DNA of 64,000 bases from Paenibacillus_F chitinolyticus_A. Its GTDB lineage: Bacteria; Bacillota; Bacilli; Paenibacillales; NBRC-103111. The notes under the pieces are model-generated. The model was not told the DNA's origin and searched no databases. It saw only the letters and a list, made by a program, of their open reading frames with translations. The stretch is taken from NCBI RefSeq assembly GCF_045038035.1, contig NZ_CP173427.1, positions 2,356,001 to 2,420,000 of the forward strand, written 5' to 3'. Below are positions 61,415-64,000 of this stretch, one piece after another. A program made the position numbers and the translations under genes. Each line of letters opens with the position of its first letter. Positions within the stretch are counted from its first letter, which is position 1.

Positions 61415-61837
61415 ATGCCAAACACCGAGGAAGAACAGGAGCTTACCGGGGAACGCCCCGGCATTGTTTCCTTATGGGTGGGACAGTTCGGCGAGGATGA
61501 AGACCTCAGGCAATATACCGAATTTACGTATGATGAAGACGGAGAAAGCGTATTGCCGGCATTTTGCGCCGACTTCGGAATCGGCTGGTTCGACGAAGAT
61601 TTTTTCGAAGCCTATCGGGTCGGGGAAGAAACCTCTTCGTTAGCTGAGCTGCTGGAAGGATGTTCGTACGACGAAAAGATCATTCCTGAGTTCGTATCGC
61701 AAAGTCTCCCGGAGGGAGGCGCCTGGAATACGGTGGTGCTCCTTTACAATTTCGGCTATCCCTTAAAGAACCGGGGAAAAAGTTCCGCGCCCGGCGCAAA
61801 CCGTCTTGTATTCGCAGGGATGGCCGAGTACGAATAA
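61415..61837 (+). CDS. Imm22-like immunity protein
   Basis: A 140-residue acidic protein. VSLWVGQFGEDEDLRQYTEF, FGIGWFDEDFFEAYRV and TVVLLYNFGYPL follow the pattern of immunity protein 22, a family protecting against contact-dependent or polymorphic toxins. ATG with ATAGGAGGTCGG. No toxin gene is visible in the window. Confidence 0.8.
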   Translation: MPNTEEEQELTGERPGIVSLWVGQFGEDEDLRQYTEFTYDEDGESVLPAFCADFGIGWFDEDFFEAYRVGEETSSLAELLEGCSYDEKIIPEFVSQSLPEGGAWNTVVLLYNFGYPLKNRGKSSAPGANRLVFAGMAEYE

Positions 61838-61930
61838 GGAGAAAAATTTTTGTTATCCCGCTGATTAAAAAGGATGATTTTTACATCGTGTGCTTTTGCC
61901 TGTAAGGCAGATAGCAGAGGTGAAACGACA

Positions 61931-62126
61931 TGACAATTGATTTCGGAATAGTATCCGGCGGCATCTGATGCCAGGGGGCAGCCTCATCGTGATCAATTCC
62001 GTATTTGAATCCAAGGAACTCCGCATGAAGGTGAGCGGCGAACTGCTGCGGAGCTTGTCCGGCTTTGACCCGATTTTGCCTATTCCGCATAAATTCTCGG
62101 CGGCCGTGTTGACTCTGGAGAGCTGA
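61931..62126 (+). pseudogene. Small frameshifted gene
   Basis: ATG 61931 has a good AGAGGTGA site but its frame stops after 12 codons. From about 61941 a second frame continues as FRNSIRRHLMPGGSLIVINS and on to LTLES-stop at 62124-62126. Removing one base near 61940 would join them into about 65 residues. It could be a recent frameshift or a sequencing error; the family is unknown. The 61838-61930 stretch shows nothing. Confidence 0.45.
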
Positions 62127-62162
62127 GCGGCCTCCGCACATTTTAGGAAAGCGGGTGATTCC

Positions 62163-62753
62163 GTGATTATATGGGTGAACGGCGCCTTTGGCTCCGGTAA
62201 GTCCCAAACGACGCACGAGCTGCACCGACGGATACCCGGCTCGTTTTTATACGATCCCGAAAATGCGGGGTTTTTTATACGCAAAAATGTGCCTCTTTCC
62301 ACGGCGCTGGATGATTTTCAGGATTATCCGATGTGGCGGGAAAGCAATTACGGGATGCTGGACTACATAAGCGGCAAATTTGACGGCGTTATCCTCGTTC
62401 CGATGACGCTCGTCAACCCGGTTTATTTCGACGAGATCGTGGGAAGACTCCGGCGGAATAATAGGACCGTTCACCATTTCGCCCTCTGCGCGTCCAAGGA
62501 AACGCTGCTCAAACGATTAAGATCGAGAGGGGAAGGCGCGAATTCGTGGGCGGCCCGTCAGATTGACCGCTGCAGGGAGGGACTCTCGCAGGAAGTTTTC
62601 AAACATCACGTGGATACCGATTTTTTGACGATCGGTGAAGTCAGCGAGGGAATCGCCGCCATTGCCGGGATACGGCTTCTCCCCGACAACAGGAGCACAA
62701 TCCGGAAGAAGGCCGACCGTCTGCTGACCCAGCTTAAACAAATCCGGTTCTAG
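62163..62753 (+). CDS. tmrB: TmrB-like ATP-binding tunicamycin-resistance protein
   Basis: A 196-residue P-loop protein closely matching B. subtilis TmrB: MIIWVNGAFGSGKSQTTHEL (Walker A, Lys13), YDPENAGFFIRKNVPLSTALDDFQ, VPMTLVNPVYFDEIVGRLRRNN, FALCASKETLLKRLRSRGE and NSWAARQIDRCREGLS. TmrB confers resistance to tunicamycin and similar nucleotide-sugar antibiotics when overproduced. GTG start. Whether it serves resistance here or a native kinase function is not known. Confidence 0.93.
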   Translation: MIIWVNGAFGSGKSQTTHELHRRIPGSFLYDPENAGFFIRKNVPLSTALDDFQDYPMWRESNYGMLDYISGKFDGVILVPMTLVNPVYFDEIVGRLRRNNRTVHHFALCASKETLLKRLRSRGEGANSWAARQIDRCREGLSQEVFKHHVDTDFLTIGEVSEGIAAIAGIRLLPDNRSTIRKKADRLLTQLKQIRF

Positions 62754-62766
62754 GAAGGAAGTCGCC

Positions 62767-63315
62767 GTGACGACCATTCAAAGCATTACAGGCTTGTTTC
62801 TGCTCGTGTTCGGAACGTTTTTCTCTTTTTCGGCAGGCAATCTGCCGGCGGCGTTTATCAGTCTGGTGGGCGGCTTCGTCCTCATGTCCTTGTCTAGGCT
62901 TGTGGATCTTCAACAGGCGGCGTATCTCAAAGCGCTTGGACTGCCGGTAACGGGCGACCAGCTCCACTTGATGATGAAATATTCGCCGGAATATGCGGTA
63001 GAGTCTGCGGATTTTAACGTTTATCCGGGAAGTCATAAGGAATATGCTCTCATTCGTCTGGAAGGCGAATTATACTTGTCCGTACAGGTTTTTAAAAACG
63101 TAATGACCCAGGAGGAGAACGAGTATACGTTCCGCTTTCCGGGACGCGAGCCCATCAGCCTTTACCGTACCCTATCGTTATACAAAGGGGCCGAGTTGTT
63201 TGAATACGGAGGCCTGGCGTTTGTCAGCATTTCGGCATTAAATCTGGTAAGCGACATCCGCGAAGGCAGGCTCCTGCTGAATTTCGCGGTACGAGGGAGA
63301 GAGGCGGACAATTAA
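62767..63315 (+). CDS. Hypothetical membrane protein, 182 aa
   Basis: A 182-residue protein with two N-terminal hydrophobic helices (about 8-22 and 27-42) and a cytoplasmic or external beta-rich domain with FNVYPGSHKEYALIRLEGELYL and EYTFRFPGREPISLYRTL. GTG start after GGAAGGAAG, 13 bp after tmrB. Family not recognised. Its stop overlaps the next gene's inferred start. Confidence 0.7.
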   Translation: MTTIQSITGLFLLVFGTFFSFSAGNLPAAFISLVGGFVLMSLSRLVDLQQAAYLKALGLPVTGDQLHLMMKYSPEYAVESADFNVYPGSHKEYALIRLEGELYLSVQVFKNVMTQEENEYTFRFPGREPISLYRTLSLYKGAELFEYGGLAFVSISALNLVSDIREGRLLLNFAVRGREADN

Positions 63316-63646
63316 ACTATTATTTCTTTGCAGCCGGAACAGGTGGCGGAGCTTAACGGCCGAGAAAGTGTTTGACGGGGTAAAAGATTGGCAGGTCCGT
63401 TCCGCCGGAACGGAGCAGAATGCGCGAATTAAGGTGACCGAAGGCCACGTCGGCTGGGCGGACGTTATTTTCGTCATGGAGAAGAAGCATAAAAGAAGAA
63501 TTGAGGATAAATTCGGCTCCGTCGTGAGACAGAAGCGGGTGATTTGCCTGGAGATTCCGGACGAGTACGGATTTATGGACGAGGAGCTCGTCGAACTTCT
63601 GGAATCCCGGGTATCGGACTATTTTCCTCTCACGGAAAACGGATGA
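63311..63646 (+). CDS. Low-molecular-weight protein tyrosine phosphatase-like (ATT start)
   Basis: A 111-residue protein. The first GTG in frame (63368) would remove the catalytic loop, but reading from ATT 63311 gives IKLLFLCSRNRWRSLTAE, which contains the C-x5-R P-loop CSRNRWRS (Cys7, Arg13) and the later general-acid IPDEYGF. No ATG, GTG or TTG lies between an upstream stop and the catalytic loop. AGAGAGG is 6 nt upstream, and ATTAA overlaps the previous stop. AUU starts exist but are rare (infC in E. coli). Confidence 0.8.
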   Translation: MKLLFLCSRNRWRSLTAEKVFDGVKDWQVRSAGTEQNARIKVTEGHVGWADVIFVMEKKHKRRIEDKFGSVVRQKRVICLEIPDEYGFMDEELVELLESRVSDYFPLTENG

Positions 63647-63813
63647 TTTTTCGGCGTGCAGGCTGCATTTGTGCAGCGGAAGGACAGCGTTTGGAGAAGG
63701 ATGTCATCTGAACGCTTATCTTAGCGTTTTATGCGGTTGCCCGGGAAATGAATCGCTGATTTCTCTGATTATTTCCTGGAGGTCAAGCATGCGGGGAATG
63801 GAGGGACGCGACT

Positions 63814-64000
63814 TTGGAGGTAAACGGGGAAAACGGGATCGGCTGGCTGACGCTGGCGCTCATCAATGCGGGTCTGGCTCAAGGGAAAAACAGGAGCGGA
63901 TCAAACTGGTTTTTCATTTCGCTGCTGATCGGGCCGCTGGCTACTCTGCTCATTGTCGTTTGGGATAGAATTCCGAAGGACCCAGAGCGGAAAAGAATGT
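63814..64000 (+). CDS. Small membrane protein, 3' partial
   Basis: TTG 63814, nine bases after TGGAGGG, opens a frame to the window edge: EVNGENGIGWLTLALINAG, then NWFFISLLIGPLATLLIVVW, one or two hydrophobic helices, and a charged PKDPERKR end. It looks like a short superinfection-type or phage-shock-like membrane protein, but nothing specific is recognised. It continues beyond base 64000. The 63647-63813 stretch shows no gene. Confidence 0.5.
   Translation, partial: MEVNGENGIGWLTLALINAGLAQGKNRSGSNWFFISLLIGPLATLLIVVWDRIPKDPERKRM

Noticed and set aside
1..64000. Mobile elements, prophage, rRNA or tRNA genes
   Set aside because: I looked for transposase motifs, terminal repeats, integrases and cloverleaf-like sequences and saw none; this is by eye only.

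Overview
The window (about 57% GC by eye) is a chromosomal segment of an endospore-forming Firmicute, most likely Paenibacillaceae. The evidence is a complete gerA-type germination operon, S-layer-homology (SLH) proteins, a TmrB homologue, strong GGAGG-type ribosome binding sites with many TTG/GTG starts, and small Bacillales families such as YqkK/DUF3886, DUF2294/MpsC and YwaF. I saw no rRNA, tRNA, transposase, phage gene or CRISPR array. Almost every base lies in or near a convincing gene, and many starts had to be moved from the longest open frame to a site supported by a ribosome binding site.

Layout. 1-6.6 kb: cell-envelope genes (beta-propeller lipoprotein, second lipoprotein, SLH protein), then a two-component system next to a CWB2-like lipoprotein with a Met/His-rich tail, possibly metal-responsive. 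6.8-10.6 kb: spore germination operon on the minus strand. 11-13 kb: YqkK-like protein, an ArsR regulator, and a MerR-thioredoxin operon whose promoter has the long spacer typical of MerR control. 13.3-16.4 kb: sugar-type ABC importer without its own ATPase. 16.6-25.3 kb: DUF2294 protein, orphan response regulator, acyl-CoA thioesterase, small conserved proteins, SLH-GH18 protein and VanY-like peptidase. 25.4-31.6 kb: diguanylate cyclase, GIY-YIG protein, FGGY kinase, a 15-bp tandem repeat, and a WYL regulator divergent from an alpha/beta hydrolase across a palindrome.

Two biosynthetic regions dominate the second half. The first (34.5-44.0 kb) is a nine-gene co-directional run, mostly coupled by ATGA/GTGA overlaps: FabH-like ketosynthase, ATP-grasp, extended SDR, metallo-beta-lactamase-fold hydrolase, F390-synthetase-like adenylating enzyme, second ATP-grasp, SUKH protein, GNAT-like protein and Rieske oxygenase. 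It has no NRPS/PKS module or carrier protein and looks like a poorly described natural-product or lipid pathway. The second (51.9-59.0 kb) holds a type III polyketide synthase, methyltransferase, FAD oxidoreductase with a large low-complexity insertion, MMPL transporter and MATE-like transporter.

Between and after these lie a degenerate histidine kinase lacking its phosphoacceptor His, a glutaminase, NiaP-like and CynX-like MFS transporters, a GntR regulator, a secreted erythromycin-esterase-family protein, a PPOX flavoprotein, an Imm22-like protein, a TmrB-like kinase and a low-molecular-weight phosphatase that appears to start at ATT. The last gene runs off the right edge.
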